A DNA stretch of 64,000 nucleotides, taken from assembly GCA_023014485.1 (NCBI GenBank), contig JAJOZX010007498.1, positions 62,001 through 126,000 on the forward strand, given 5' to 3'. Source of the stretch: Bathynomus jamesi. Lineage: Eukaryota > Arthropoda > Malacostraca > Isopoda > Cirolanidae. Below, piece after piece: positions 33,498 through 44,215 of this stretch. The position numbers and the translations under genes are program-made. The number at the start of each line of letters is the position of its first letter. Position 1 is the stretch's first letter. The notes under the pieces were generated by a model that saw only the letters and a program-made list of their open reading frames with translations, was not told where the DNA came from and searched no databases.

Positions 33498-34528
33498 GTC
33501 GGGCCCGCGTTCCCCGGACCCACAACGTTTAAAGAAGGCTTCGACCTATGCAGCTTTCGAACGTTTTCGTCAATTAACCTACCTAACCTAGCATTACCTA
33601 TTTCATTAAGATGCACCCCATCTTTTATAAAAAGGCTAGGATCACTGAAATCTGACCACAGCTTTACTAAGGGTACATTTTCCTCAGCACAAATCTCTTC
33701 TAATTTAGTATTAAAAAATATCGTTTTAGACGTAATCCTAAGACCCAAACCGTACCTAGGGTTAATACCTAGAACTAAAGACCTATCTGACCTCGCCTTT
33801 AGGGACCTAATTAACCTCCTATATCTCTCCAAAAGGTCAGGCACTCTCGTTTCGGGCCTAAACGAGTCGTTGCCCCCTACCATTGTCATCAACATCGAGT
33901 GACGGAAGGCAACATCAATCCTATCCACTTCGTCTCTAACTCTGTCAACCCTGGCCCCCGGGAGACAGAACCTCCTCCTCTTGGTTGGATGCCGTTCAAC
34001 GAACTCTGTGTCCATATGGCGCACTAAAGAGTCCCCAATTAAAATAGTTTCCCTCTCACTCACGTCCCTTTCCAAATGGGCAAAAGGGTTCGAAACCTCG
34101 ATAGGGGGGGGTTCCTATCAACTAACGTACGCGGCCTAGCTCCACCCTTAACTTCTCTAAATCCCTCCCCATCTACTAATCTCGGACCAACCTTAACCCC
34201 TTCCTCAACTCTATTCAACCTTCCCGATAAGCTACCTAAACTAGAAAGTAGGTTACGCACCTCACCCTTCAAATTACTAACGTCTTCAACGTTAATATTG
34301 GTTCGGCTTTAGTCAACCGTAGCCCTACCCCTGCCCTCATCAAGCGTTGCAAGTATTTCCGTTACCTCACGTACACTGCGTTTTATGTCAACTATTTCCT
34401 CCCTTAATTCGCAAAAAAAAAAAAAACGATCTCTTGGTAATCGCCATAGGACCGCCGTCATAGTCCCTAAAATCCGTATACCACCGATTCACCCCACACT
34501 GAACACACGACGCTTTCTGCGACGGCAT
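33494..34528 (-). pseudogene. CR1 LINE ORF1 with SGNH-type esterase domain (LINE C)
   Basis: From ATG 34528, an N-terminal CVQCGVNRWYTDFRDYDGG suggests the zinc-finger (PHD-like) start known in CR1 ORF1 proteins. A frameshift at the T-run near 34425 follows. A coiled-coil stretch (34272-34060) with SGRLNRVEEGV leads, after another shift near 34070, to an open 193-residue frame. This frame has the hydrolase blocks: Ser in ILIGDSLVRHMD, Gly/Asn in MVGGNDSF, and the Asp/His pair in FIKDGVHLNEIGNARL. All four catalytic-block residues are visible. CR1 ORF1 esterases are described in the literature; their role in retrotransposition is not settled. Confidence 0.85.
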
Positions 34529-35137
34529 CGCGCAAGTTAAATTAGTTTATAACTGTCACAAGTTTAAGTTAAATTAAGCAGGCACGCGATGAAAACAAAA
34601 CTTCTAAATCACTAAAAACCACTTATATTTAAGTACTTAACTATATAATATAAACGCAAGTATATAAAATTCGGAACTTACCAAAAGTAAGGTTATTGGC
34701 AATATCCAAAAGCAGAAGCAATATCAGAGAGCTCAGGAAATGCGTCCGCTCAGTACGGAGTCTGGCTGACAACCGGAGTACGGAACCTGGTTGACAACTG
34801 CAACTTCCAACACTCTTCTTAAGGGATGGTATCTAGGAACAAATCTTTGTTACTTTACTATTGTTATGACGTTTCATTAAGGTTTTAAGATTCTTAATGA
34901 CCCTATTTCGCTGTCACTGTTTAATAGTTTCTAAACTAACTTCTACAATTATGGAAGTATGACTCACAGTCCTTTCCATTCGATTCAGATCTATTTACGT
35001 CGTTTTTCTCTAAACTTAAGAACTTTAGAGCAAGTATCATTTTCAACTACTGATCACGAATTTGAATCCAAGTCTGTGAATTTTTTTTAGCTTCTGTTGT
35101 TATAAAGTAACGAAACCCGAAACGTCGGCCAATAAAG
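34529..35137. other. LINE C 5' flank and a possible Penelope-like tail
   Basis: 34529-34830 probably contains LINE C 5' untranslated sequence. Near 35105-35135 the phrase CGAAACGTCGGCCAATAAAG directly before (TA)n resembles Penelope-type 3' tails. Nothing else recognised. Confidence 0.35.

Positions 35138-35192
<55 letters not shown>
35138..35192. repeat. (TA)n microsatellite
   Basis: A pure TA run of about 55 bp adjoining the left end of the 35195-39291 transposon. A matching (TA)n follows its right end (39293-39332), consistent with insertion into a TA tract. Confidence 0.95.
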
Positions 35193-35195
<3 letters not shown>

Positions 35196-35598
35196 GGTGC
35201 TCCGAAAATTAAAAGATGTTGAAAAAAGCTCATAAAACTTTGCTCCCCGGGCTTCTTCTCATTCTTTTATATCATATTAATACCAGAAAAAAATATTAGC
35301 TACATTGAAACATACTAAGCCTTGCCACCAGGCAGCTGAAAAATATGCTTTATTGAATTAATTTATTATACTTAATACATTTTTTTTTTTTTCAGATTAA
35401 CTATCATAAATAGCGTATCTATTAAATAAATCGTAGTTTTACTTGAGTTTATATAAACTTAAATAATTATTACAAAATTTAATACTTATTTTTTTGTCAA
35501 GAAAAGCAATAATTAATTACTTTTCACTGGCAGACGGAAACGGTAATAATAATGAAGATGATCCAAATAAAAAATGAAAGGATAATTCAAATATTTCC

Positions 35599-37843
35599 TT
35601 AAGAAAAGATGATATAATATGGCTAATAGAAAAGCCTATCGAAAAACACTCTGATGTTCGAATCCCAACGAAGGGGGACATTTTACGCTATTTTTTCTAC
35701 CTAAAAGATGCACCAATGAAGAAAGAGAAATTTAGAAATTTTAACGGTACAATTGCTGAAAAAGTATTAGAAGATACAGAAAAGCAGTGGATGAAATCAG
35801 GAATCGAAACACAACGTAAAGATAAAGTCAAGAAAAAGATTTTAGAACTTTACGAGAATTATAGGACACTCCAAAAAAAGAAAAGTTCCAATTCCAACAA
35901 GGTAAAGAAGAAAATTTTGTTAGAGACCTTGACTCCTATTTTTTTATTGCCCATAAAGATGCTGAACGCAGAGTTCAAACTGATCGGTTGAGGACGACAG
36001 AACAGAAAAACGAGGATATTGATTTCATAAATGCAATGAAAGAGGGTAAAAAAGTTCTTTTGGGATCCGAAGATAAAAAGTATTCAAAAAAAGTTCAAGC
36101 TAAAAGGAATAGGGAAGAGAATTTCACTTACAGAATGGGGACAGACATGCGAAGAAGAGAGCTACAAGAGGCTTCAACTAGCGAACTTAACGATGAGATA
36201 GACATTGTTGATGAAGATTATTGAGAACTAGATAATAGTGATAATGGTGAAAATGTGATTTCAAATTCTGATAAAAAATCAAAAAGAAAGCGTTCGAAAA
36301 CTATCACACTAGAACTTCCACGAAACCCATTCAAAAGTAAAAAAATATCTGAAATGGGTGATCGTTTAAATTTATCTTCTGGCCAAAGAACTGCATTTAT
36401 GGCTGCCATCGCAACAGAGGGGGGGAGTTGATTTGGAGAATATCACGTTGTCTAAAACAAGTACGAGGACAACAAGTAAAATAGTGCGGCAAGAAAAAGG
36501 CGAAGAAGTCAAAAGTAATTTTGTATGCCCAAAATTTTGTAATCTTCATTGGGATGGAAAAATTTTGCATGAAGATGATGAAAGAGTAGGAGTGTTGATA
36601 TCTGGTGTCCCAGGATATGAAGAGGGAAAGCTCCTTGGCGTTCCAAAAAGTCGATGGCACTGGTAATACACAAGCGAATGCTACTCATTCTCTAGTAGCT
36701 GAATGGAAAGTCGAATCCAATATATATGGTCTTGTTTTTGACACTACGGCGTCCAACTCCGGCTGGAAAAATGGAGCCTGTATAAAATTAGAAGAATTAT
36801 TCAAAAAAAAACTTTTTTGCTTGTAGACACCACATACTGGAAAGAATCTTGCAAGCAGTTTGGTCAAAACTTTTCGGCGATACAAGTAGTCCAAATAATT
36901 TAGATTTTTAAAATTTTCAGAAGTTTTGGAATACCATCAACAAAGAAAATTTAAAAATTCTTGGATTTAAAGATCGATCCTTAAAATCTCGTTGTGAAGA
37001 TGTTAAAAAATTTCTTCAAGAAACGTTGACCCAAAGTTCTGACAAAAAATCATTACCAAGAGAAGATTACAAAGAGTGTGCGGAACTTATGCTTATTCTC
37101 TTGGGAGGGACTCCGCCTCGTGGTGTGCATTGGTTAAAGCCAGGAGCATATCACCATGCAAGGTGATGGCGTACAGTTTGTATGCGGCTAAAATGTTTGC
37201 TTTCAGTGGTCAACTTGGGTACGATTCCAAACAAATATAAAATCTTGAACGCTTTTGCACATTCACATCGCTTTTTTATATACAACCCTGGTTATCAGCT
37301 ACCAATGCAGGTGATGCTGCAATAAATGACCTAAAATTGTGGCACGATTTAAATTCTTATTGTAAAATTGATTCAGATGTGGCCTCAGCAGCTATAAAAA
37401 CCTTTGAAAGACATTTTTGGTATATGACAGAAGAGTTAGCTTCATTTTCACTGTTTTTAAATAAAATTGAGATCTCTGAAAAGCGCCAAATAGCTAAAAA
37501 AATTATGAAGATGAAAAAAGTAAACATTTTTAAAATGGGAGTTCCCACTTTCCCTAAATTAAACTCTTCGACGAAATTAATTTCGCTGATTGGAGTAAAC
37601 TCTATGTTTCTTTTGCAAATTCTGGGAATAGATATGGAATGGATGACAAAGGACCCAAGTGAGTGGAACGTAGATTCTGAATACAAAAAAGCATTTGAAT
37701 ATGTTAGAAGTGTCAAAGTAGTAAATGATCTTGCAGAAAGAGCTGTGAAGCTCATTCGAGATTACTCAAATAACATTACCAAAGACGAGCCCCAAAGACA
37801 GTACATGCTTCAGGTTGTAGAGCGCCACAGGAAACATTCCTGA
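35599..37843 (+). pseudogene. transposase of unassigned DDE family, frameshifted
   Basis: About 700 residues in pieces. The N-terminal half is basic and charged (LRKDDIIWLIEKPIEKHSDV at 35600; frameshift near 35900; TGA near 36222). The putative catalytic core reads CNLHWDGKILHED (Asp, near 36540) and YGLVFDTTASNSGWKNGACI (Asp, near 36725). A TAG at 36825 sits where a Cys-His-His motif would follow, and HHAR lies near 37155. A late helical domain holds KVVNDLAERAVKLIRDYSN with a candidate Glu (near 37735), then ITKDEPQRQYMLQVVERHRK. Similar FDTTxSNxG proteins occur in other arthropods as I recall, but I cannot name the superfamily. At least six breaks. Confidence 0.65.
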
Positions 37844-38157
37844 TTTCAAGAAAGGGACACTAAACCATCTTCTGTAAAATCAAAATAAGATCAAAACGGA
37901 CTGTTTATAACTGTCAAAAGGAAGAGGCCCACTCCTGCTAAAACAAAAATAAACCTGATGACTATAGTTATAAACAATTACGCAGGAGTGAGGGGGCATA
38001 AACATCGGTAAAGGCCAATCTTCATCTAATTTCCCTAGAAATAAGAAGAAATACCAAATTTTAAGCTCGTCTTTGTTTTTGTTTTTTTGCACATATACTT
38101 ATACTATATCAATGCTCTGTATTTTTAAATCAATTCTAATTAACCCTAATTTATTTT

Positions 38158-39058
38158 GGGTCTTTTCCATTTTATGGGAACCACCATTTTTTTAAATAAA
38201 TATATTGTTCTGAAGCATTTTTTTATGCTGATTCCAAATATATTATTCTTTTGCAGGAGAAATACAAAATAAGAAAGTTATAGTCATTAATATTTTATTA
38301 TTTATACGATATTTCTTTATTTTCTCATATTGCATAGTTTAAGTTAGGTTAGGTTAGGTTAGTTTAGTTTAGTTTAGTTAGGTTAGGTTAGTTAGGTTAG
38401 TTTAGTTAGGTTAGGTTAATTGTTTAAAACTTAATTACCTCTCTAAAGTAAGGGAGATGCCGAATTCCTTTTCGCAAAATTTGATCGTTGTATACTCTTG
38501 AGACCAACAATACATTAATGAAATTATAGTTTCAAGAGGTAGTTTTGAATCCTCTAGCCAAGTATTCTTGCGTACAGACACCTTTTCTCGGCACGTTTGT
38601 TTTGAGCACCGCCATTCCATTGAGCATTTACTGTCGCTTCTTTTGGTTATCGACATTTCGTGTTTTTTATTACATTGTTTGGTTTTAGGAATAACATCAT
38701 TCTGTTGTAAAAACTTTAATGCATCTTCTTCACATGTAATATTTCTTGCTAGCCAAATTAAGTTATAATTTTCCATATTGTCAAGTCGACGCAAATATTT
38801 TCATTCAAGGTAAATTAACAACTGATTTGAACTATTAGAAATAGGCTATTAGGCCCTAACTGAGCTTACGATGACGTTATCGTACAAATGACGTCATCGT
38901 GGCATATCATATAAATAATAAACATTTATTGACTATAACTTTCTTATTTTTTATTTCTCCTGAAAAAGAATAATATATTTGGAATCAGCATAAAAGATGC
39001 TGTAAAACCATGTATTCATTTAAAAAAAATGGTGGTTCCCATAAAATGGAAAAGATCC
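38158..39058 (-). mobile_element. Merlin transposon nested in the DDE transposon
   Basis: Inverted ends of about 130 bp start GGGTCTTTTCC on the left and end GGAAAAGATCC on the right. An exact 8-bp duplication, TTTATTTT, lies at 38150-38157 and 39059-39066. Eight to nine-bp duplications and an ISXO2-like transposase are Merlin features. A GGTTA-rich stretch lies at 38341-38421. Confidence 0.85.
38435..38794 (-). pseudogene. Merlin (ISXO2-like) transposase N-terminal fragment
   Basis: A frame of 119 residues with the N-terminal zinc ribbon and helical domain: CNKKHEMS, MEWRCSKQTCREKVSVRKNT, then a WSQEYTTIKFCEKEFGISL recognition-helix region. In ISXO2/Merlin transposases this precedes the DDE core, which is absent here. 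The copy is a deletion derivative. Confidence 0.8.
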
Positions 39059-39290
39059 TTTATTTTTATGAGGTTTATGTAACTTAATCTTAAGTAATAA
39101 TACCTACAAATCAGACCTAATTGCATAATTCGAAAATCACAAAACCTCAATTTTACATGATGCTGGTGGCAAGGCTTAACTAACATGTTTGGATCGAGCT
39201 AAAAATTCCCGAAAGTATTCAGAAGCATGATAGCAATGAGAAAATAACTGCGGAGCAAATATTCAAAATCATGTTTTTTTTTGGAGCACC

Positions 39291-39292
<2 letters not shown>

Positions 39293-39332
<40 letters not shown>
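39293..39332. repeat. (TA)n microsatellite
   Basis: TA run between the DDE transposon and a tRNA-like SINE head. Confidence 0.95.
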
Positions 39333-39333
<1 letters not shown>

Positions 39334-39337
<4 letters not shown>

Positions 39338-39410
39338 CTCGGTGGTGTAGTGGTTAGCATCGTTAACTACGAATCCCCCGGCGCCGGGTTCGAAACCCGG
39401 TGACGGCAGG
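39334..39410 (+). repeat. tRNA-like SINE head (pseudo-tRNA)
   Basis: Contains GTGGTGTAGTGGTTAGCA (A-box/D-arm) and GCCGGGTTCGAAACCCGG (perfect T-arm, B-box). A possible anticodon loop, TTAACTA, would read AAC. The acceptor strands GCCTCGG and TGACGGC pair badly, so it is not a functional tRNA. It is followed by a short tail with GCAGCAAATCTAGCTG. Confidence 0.6.
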
Positions 39411-39454
39411 CGGTGCGCAGCAAATCTAGCTGTTCATCCTTCTACGCAATAAAA

Positions 39455-39685
39455 ATTGGTTGGTAGATAAATGGGTACCCAGGGTAGTCTAGTGGTTAAG
39501 ACGCTAGGCTGCTGCTGATTGGGAGGTTGTGAGATCGAGTCCGGGCGAGGACTTTGTAATTTCTGACCGCCCGTGGTACGGCGTGGTTCGGATTCCACGT
39601 TAAACTGTAGGTCTGAGGTGGAGTGACACGCTTGACCTTCGTCAGAAGCAGCAATTCGGACGGAAGCAAAACCAAGGTAACCAAG

Positions 39686-39690
<5 letters not shown>
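39455..39690 (+). repeat. tRNA-derived SINE, copy 2
   Basis: Same order as 10727-10945: GATAAATGGGTACCC, A-box TAGTCTAGTGGTTAAGAC, B-box GAGATCGAGTCCGGG, CCACGTTAAACTGTAG and a tail ending in (GT)n(TA)n at 39683-39726. It follows directly after the tRNA-like head at 39334. Confidence 0.7.
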
Positions 39691-39731
<41 letters not shown>

Positions 39732-39929
39732 TGATGAACTTGGTTAAATGGAAATGAGGGTCGTAGAAAGAAGAGTAAATATTAGAAAAAATATTGTGAT
39801 TTGTTGTAAAAGTTTCGAACTTTCTCTCACCAAACAAAAAACAAATTAAGGAAAAGATAAAAAAAATCATACAAATTTGCGGCTGTTTTCTACGAAGTGA
39901 AATCAGACCAAAACCTCAAAAAGGGAACT

Positions 39930-39960
<31 letters not shown>

Positions 39961-40192
39961 TTCATCTTCCTCTTACTCTCTCCCTCCTCTTCTTATTCTT
40001 TTCCTTCTTCTTTCTTCTTCTGCTACAAGATTCTGAATTGTAGGAAGGAGGAAAAAACTTGAGGAGAAATTAATTATCAGCTAAGATCGAAAGTTAAAAT
40101 TTTAATGTTTGATCTATTCATTATAATTAAAAGTTTGAATTTCAGTATTTACCAATATCTGTCTTATGTCAACCCCATATATATATACATAT

Positions 40193-40267
<75 letters not shown>
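39691..40267. other. microsatellite-rich spacer
   Basis: (GT)n(TA)n at 39683-39726, (ATC)n at 39934-39960, pyrimidine-rich 39962-40025, and (CA)n(TA)n(CA)n at 40180-40270. No gene. Confidence 0.7.
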
Positions 40268-40269
<2 letters not shown>

Positions 40270-40958
40270 GGGTGTTTCAGGAGGAAAGGTTAATACTTTG
40301 GGAGGTGATAGTATCGGTCATTATGAACGTGTCTAATTCTGAAAGGTTACGGAAATAGAGTTGTTTGACTCTACAAATACAAAAGCATTGTTAATGGTAA
40401 TCAAGAAAGAGAAACCAATTAGTTTCTAACATTTAATGTTTAAACATTGGCATTTTGAATGGTATCAGATACAGAAATGACAAATTTGTTACAGTCGATT
40501 GGCTTATGTTACATGTTTACATTACAGCTTACATGGTTCAAGGTTATAGGGGAGGGAAGGGGGAGGAAGGGCTGCGCGCGCATCCCGAAGTATTGACCTT
40601 TCCTCCTGAAACACCAGTGGCGTAGCGTGGGGTGTGCGGGGTGTGCGGACCGCACAGGGCGGCCACTTTGGGGGGCGGCCAATTTTGGCCAAGGCTGGCA
40701 TTACGGTACGGTATGGTACGAAATACCATATTGTTTTCTGTTTTAAATTGAATTATTAAATTTTTTTTTTATTGTCTATCATCACGGTTTCAATTTTCAT
40801 CATTATTACATTGTTCCTTAATCAATAAAATGTAAATCCTTTATATACGTGTGTTTGCTGTAGTGGAAGGTATGTTACGTTTAAGGAAGGGGGCGGCCAA
40901 TTTGGCTACCGCACAGGGCGGCCAAAACCTACGAGTCGCCACTGTCAAAAACACCCTG
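40268..40958. mobile_element. mariner-type MITE interrupted by a hAT MITE
   Basis: The left end CAGGGTGTTTCAGGAGG is matched on the right by CCTCCTGAAACAC (40602-40614) and, after an insertion, ACCCTG (40953-40958). TA follows on the right. The inserted element is described at 40615. Confidence 0.7.
40615..40944. mobile_element. hAT MITE inserted in the right end of another MITE
   Basis: CAGTGGCGTAGC and GAGTCGCCACTG form the inverted ends. Subterminal CGCACAGGGCGGCCA occurs near both ends. An imperfect 8-bp duplication, TGAAACAC/TCAAAAAC, flanks it. No coding capacity. Confidence 0.65.
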
Positions 40959-41468
40959 TATATGCGTTGAAAACGTAAGCTCAAATAGACGGTGTATCAA
41001 TGGACTTCCCCTGGGTCCCACTTTTGCAGACTTTTATATGTCCCACGTAGAAAATAAGACTCTGAAAGTAAAATTTAATATCAGCCCATCATTATTATTA
41101 TTTAGTATAAGAAACGTTAACGACGTTCGTTATTTTAAAAAATGGTACGGATTAAACTCTTTCTAAAAGTAATTAAAAAAAGAATCAAAACTGTGTTTTA
41201 CGTCGGCAACGTTTAAGGATCGAATATTTTACTTTTTGGATGTTAATTTTGAAATTTCACACAAAGGTGGATCGATTGAATAAAGCGTTTATATAAATGC
41301 AACGGACAAAGGTCTTTATACAAACTATAATTCGTACATTTCCTATAATTATAAAGTTTCCATAATAAAAATAGTATTACATCGTACGTAGAAAATTTCA
41401 TCTAACTCGGCTATTTTTTAACCAAAATAGTTGAATGAACGGATAATAATAATTAGGACAAGGTCGGA

Positions 41469-41521
<53 letters not shown>

Positions 41522-41881
41522 GTTTATTATGCACGATATACTTCCAATCCCAAACTGTTTGTTGGACAAATTAAAAGAGAAAATAAGGTACTAAAATCAA
41601 TTATTATTAAATACCTTATTTTGACTAAAGAAAATAAGAAAGTGTTAGTAGACGCTATTACAAATCTAAACGTACGTCGACATATTTTTTTTTTCCAACG
41701 AAAAAGAAGCGTTGTGAGAGTGAAAGTATGTACGAACGTGGTGTAACAATTTACGATAGATGTTCCGGAGAAGGATGTAACTCGCAGGACCTGAATTACC
41801 CACTATGTCAAATACGTCATGGCGTAGGACACCAAAATATTTAAATTACTATTTTTCGATGAATATTTCTACATATTTTAG

Positions 41882-41916
<35 letters not shown>

Positions 41917-42057
41917 TTCTCATAAATATTATCGTAGATAAACATTATTTGTGCATATAATTTTAGATAAGTATTGCTTCTTAATATTATTATTATTATT
42001 ATTATTATTCTAGATAAAATTTATTTGTAAAAAAATTCTAAATATTATTCTCTAAAG
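40959..42057. other. AT-rich spacer with triplet repeats
   Basis: (AAT)n switching directly to (ATT)n at 41469-41522, (AAT)n at 41883-41914 and (ATT)n at 41984-42009. No gene recognised. Confidence 0.6.
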
Positions 42058-42429
42058 CAGTGGTTCCCAACCTTTTCACCACCAAGGACCCCTTTTATTT
42101 TTATTTTTTTCCCACGGACCCAATGTTTTTGAAAGATTCCGTCTACCAAACAAACTGTTTTTATTAACTAATAATTAACTCGTTTTCTCATTTTTCACTA
42201 TCAAATAAAGGACATATAAGTGAGTATGCAATTAAAATACAGCGTATTAAAAAAGTATTAATAATTCCAGCCAAGAGCGAGGAAACTTGAAATTTTAGCC
42301 TGAGCGCCCTTATCGTGGGTAAATGTACGATTTCCATTGGAGCCTCTCAAAATATTGAAAGCTCACGGACCCCCAGTACTACCTTCGCGGACCCCCAGGG
42401 GTCCGGGGACCCCAGGTTGGGAACCACTG
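42058..42429. mobile_element. hAT MITE, family copy 2
   Basis: Ends CAGTGGTTCCCAACC and GGTTGGGAACCACTG. Exact duplication CTCTAAAG at 42050-42057 and 42430-42437. Nearly identical to 30272-30624, with an extra GGGGTCCGGGG block near the right end. Confidence 0.9.
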
Positions 42430-42659
42430 CTCTAAAGTGTCACTCCGGATAAATATTATTTCTAAATGTTAGTCTATATAAATATTATGTTAAATATTTT
42501 ACGTTATATTTACAAAATTCTAAATAGTATTACTTACGGCAAAAATTGAAATATATTAATTATTCTAGATAAATTTTATATCCAAATATTAAATCTACAT
42601 AATTATTATTTCTAATATTCATTTGATAAATATTTTTCTAGATATTACTTTTATAATAT

Positions 42660-42924
42660 ACTAGCAGAGCGACCCGGCGTTGCCGGGGTGGATGTTGAAC
42701 GCTATAAGCTAACGAAAATATCACGACTTAACTTAACCAATCGTCAAGGGCGTACAATTAACCTAACCGGGCATTCAATTAACCTACCAGGGTATTCAGT
42801 TGACCTAACCGGGCATTCAATTAACCTACCTGGGCATTCAGTTGACCTAACAGGGTGTTCAATTAACCTACCCGGGCATTCAGTTGACCTAACCGGGCAT
42901 TCAATTAACCTAACCGGGCATATA

Positions 42925-42970
<46 letters not shown>

Positions 42971-43340
42971 CAACATCCACCCCTGGCAACGCCGGGTCGC
43001 TCCGCTAGTTTTAATTATATGTGAAGCTCAAGATTTTCATGACTGTGCTCTTTTCTATAGTTTTATTGACCAAATAATTAGTCATGAAAATCTTAAGATT
43101 CAGAAACCTTGACATAATGTGAAGTTCAAACTTTTCACGGCTGCGTTCTTTTCTGTAGTTTAATCGGTGCTGGGACCTTCGGGTCCAGTAATTTTAATTA
43201 TTTAACTTATTATCACCCGGGTGCACAACCTGGGGACCTAATCAATATGTGTGTGAAGTTTCATGTTTGTAACTGCTTCCATTTTGGAGTTATGGCTGGA
43301 ACACACACACACACGTCCTTTTATTATATATATATATATA
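42660..43340 (+). mobile_element. retroposon-like element with internal minisatellite
   Basis: It begins ACTAGCAGAGCGACCCGGCG and ends ...ACACGTCCTTTTATTATA before (TA)n. These start and end phrases are common to RTE/Proto2-associated retroposons in invertebrates as I remember them. The opening 40 bp recur inverted at 42970-43010 (GCCGGGTCGCTCCGCTAG), so the first 350 bp form a snapback. Inside lie a 21-bp minisatellite and a (TA)n. Confidence 0.55.
42750..42917 (+). repeat. 21-bp minisatellite, eight units alternating two types
   Basis: Units of the form GCATTCAATTAACCTACCxGG and GCATTCAGTTGACCTAACCGG alternate. There are seven full units from 42771 and one degenerate unit before them. Because 21 is a multiple of three, one frame reads HSINLPG and HSVDLTG alternately; this is a repeat artefact and no gene is claimed. 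Confidence 0.9.
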
Positions 43341-43342
43341 TA

Positions 43343-44215
43343 CAGGGCCGGATCTAGAAGTTGCGAGGCCCTAGGCAGATCTAGAAATTGCGAGGCCCTA
43401 GGCCTATATATATGAAAATGTGGGCTTAATTATCGGTACTATACCAGCAATATTAGAATCCCGCATAGACAGAACTATGCCAGCACTTAAAAATTAAACC
43501 AAACCAAAATAATCACGCATGGAAATTGTATAAGAAATATAAATAAACCATACAAATAAGTATAAATTATAATATGAATCAAGATTTGTATCGAAAATAT
43601 AAGACAATGATTTTTAAGATTTATATAATATTATAGGTAATGACTTTCCATAGTATACAAACGTTTTTCATATGTGATGCATAAGAGATGTTGACATTTC
43701 ATTTTTTATAATAGTGAGCGATCGACTTATCAGGCTAAATATTAATGCTTTAATATTTGGTTCAGATGCTCCTTGAATATTACAGCAATGCTTTTCTACT
43801 TTTCTTCGAGCTAAACTCTTCAATTAATTGAGAATACTCTAATGAATTTGTTATATCGTTTTCTATTGATAACATAGCTAATGATTGCAATCTCGCTTGA
43901 GACATGGTGGAACGCAAATATGTTTTAATAAGTTTGAGACGCGAGAAACTTCTTTTAGCCGAAGCAACAGTAACTGGGATGGTTAATACTCTTCGAAGTG
44001 CAACATGAACATTAGGATAAATCTCACTTAGTTGTTTTTGCACTATATAAACAAGAGCATTTCCGAGATCTGTTTTCTCAGGTATAAACCTGCAAAGTAC
44101 TTTAAGTTCTTCATAGCGTTCTAAATCATTAATATCACTTGAACAGAACGCGCAAAACGGCTTGGCGCGAGGCCCTAGGCGATCGCCTAGTTCGCCTATA
44201 GCTAAATCCGGGCCT
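43343..44215 (-). mobile_element. hAT transposon (ZMYM1-like transposase), internally deleted
   Basis: Ends CAGGGCCGGATCTAG and AAATCCGGGCCTG are inverted, with subterminal GCGAGGCCCTAGGC near both. It sits within TA repeats, so the duplication (probably TATATATA) cannot be told from the tract. It encodes only the C-terminal part of a transposase. Confidence 0.8.
43780..44163 (-). pseudogene. hAT (ZMYM1-like) transposase C-terminal fragment
   Basis: The reading frame is longer, but the recognisable part starts near 44163. It contains the hAT dimerisation domain LTIPVTVASAKRSFSRLKLI then KTYLRSTMSQARLQSLAMLS. The usual ASAERSFS has Glu replaced by Lys. Upstream is a helical region, LGNALVYIVQKQLSEIYPN. 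The catalytic part is missing. Confidence 0.85.

Larger units (their letters stand above)
30835..34528 (-). mobile_element. CR1-type LINE (LINE C), nearly full length but 3'-truncated
   Basis: On the minus strand ORF1 (esterase type) runs 34528-33494 and ORF2 (endonuclease plus reverse transcriptase) 33497-30835, overlapping by 4 bp. The ORF2 C-terminus stops short of the FKKRL end seen in LINE B, so the 3' part is missing or replaced near 30850. The 5' flank, 34529-34830, contains a 25-bp tandem duplication (CGGAGTCTGGCTGACAAC against CGGAACCTGGTTGACAAC). Confidence 0.85.
35195..39291 (+). mobile_element. DDE transposon of unassigned superfamily with nested Merlin
   Basis: Exact short inverted ends, GGGTGCTCC and GGAGCACCC, flanked by TA on both sides. 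A transposase pseudogene runs on the plus strand (35599-37843). A Merlin element of 901 bp is inserted downstream of it. The ends show little similarity beyond the first nine bases. Confidence 0.8.

Noticed and set aside
38341..38421. Telomeric array
   Set aside because: Too short and irregular, and inside a Merlin transposon.
39334..39410. Functional tRNA-Val(AAC)
   Set aside because: The acceptor stem pairs at only three or four of seven positions and the sequence is embedded in repeats.
42688..43008. Protein with HSINLPG/HSVDLTG repeats
   Set aside because: The frame is the by-product of a 21-bp minisatellite followed by (TA)n; no start context or signal supports a gene.
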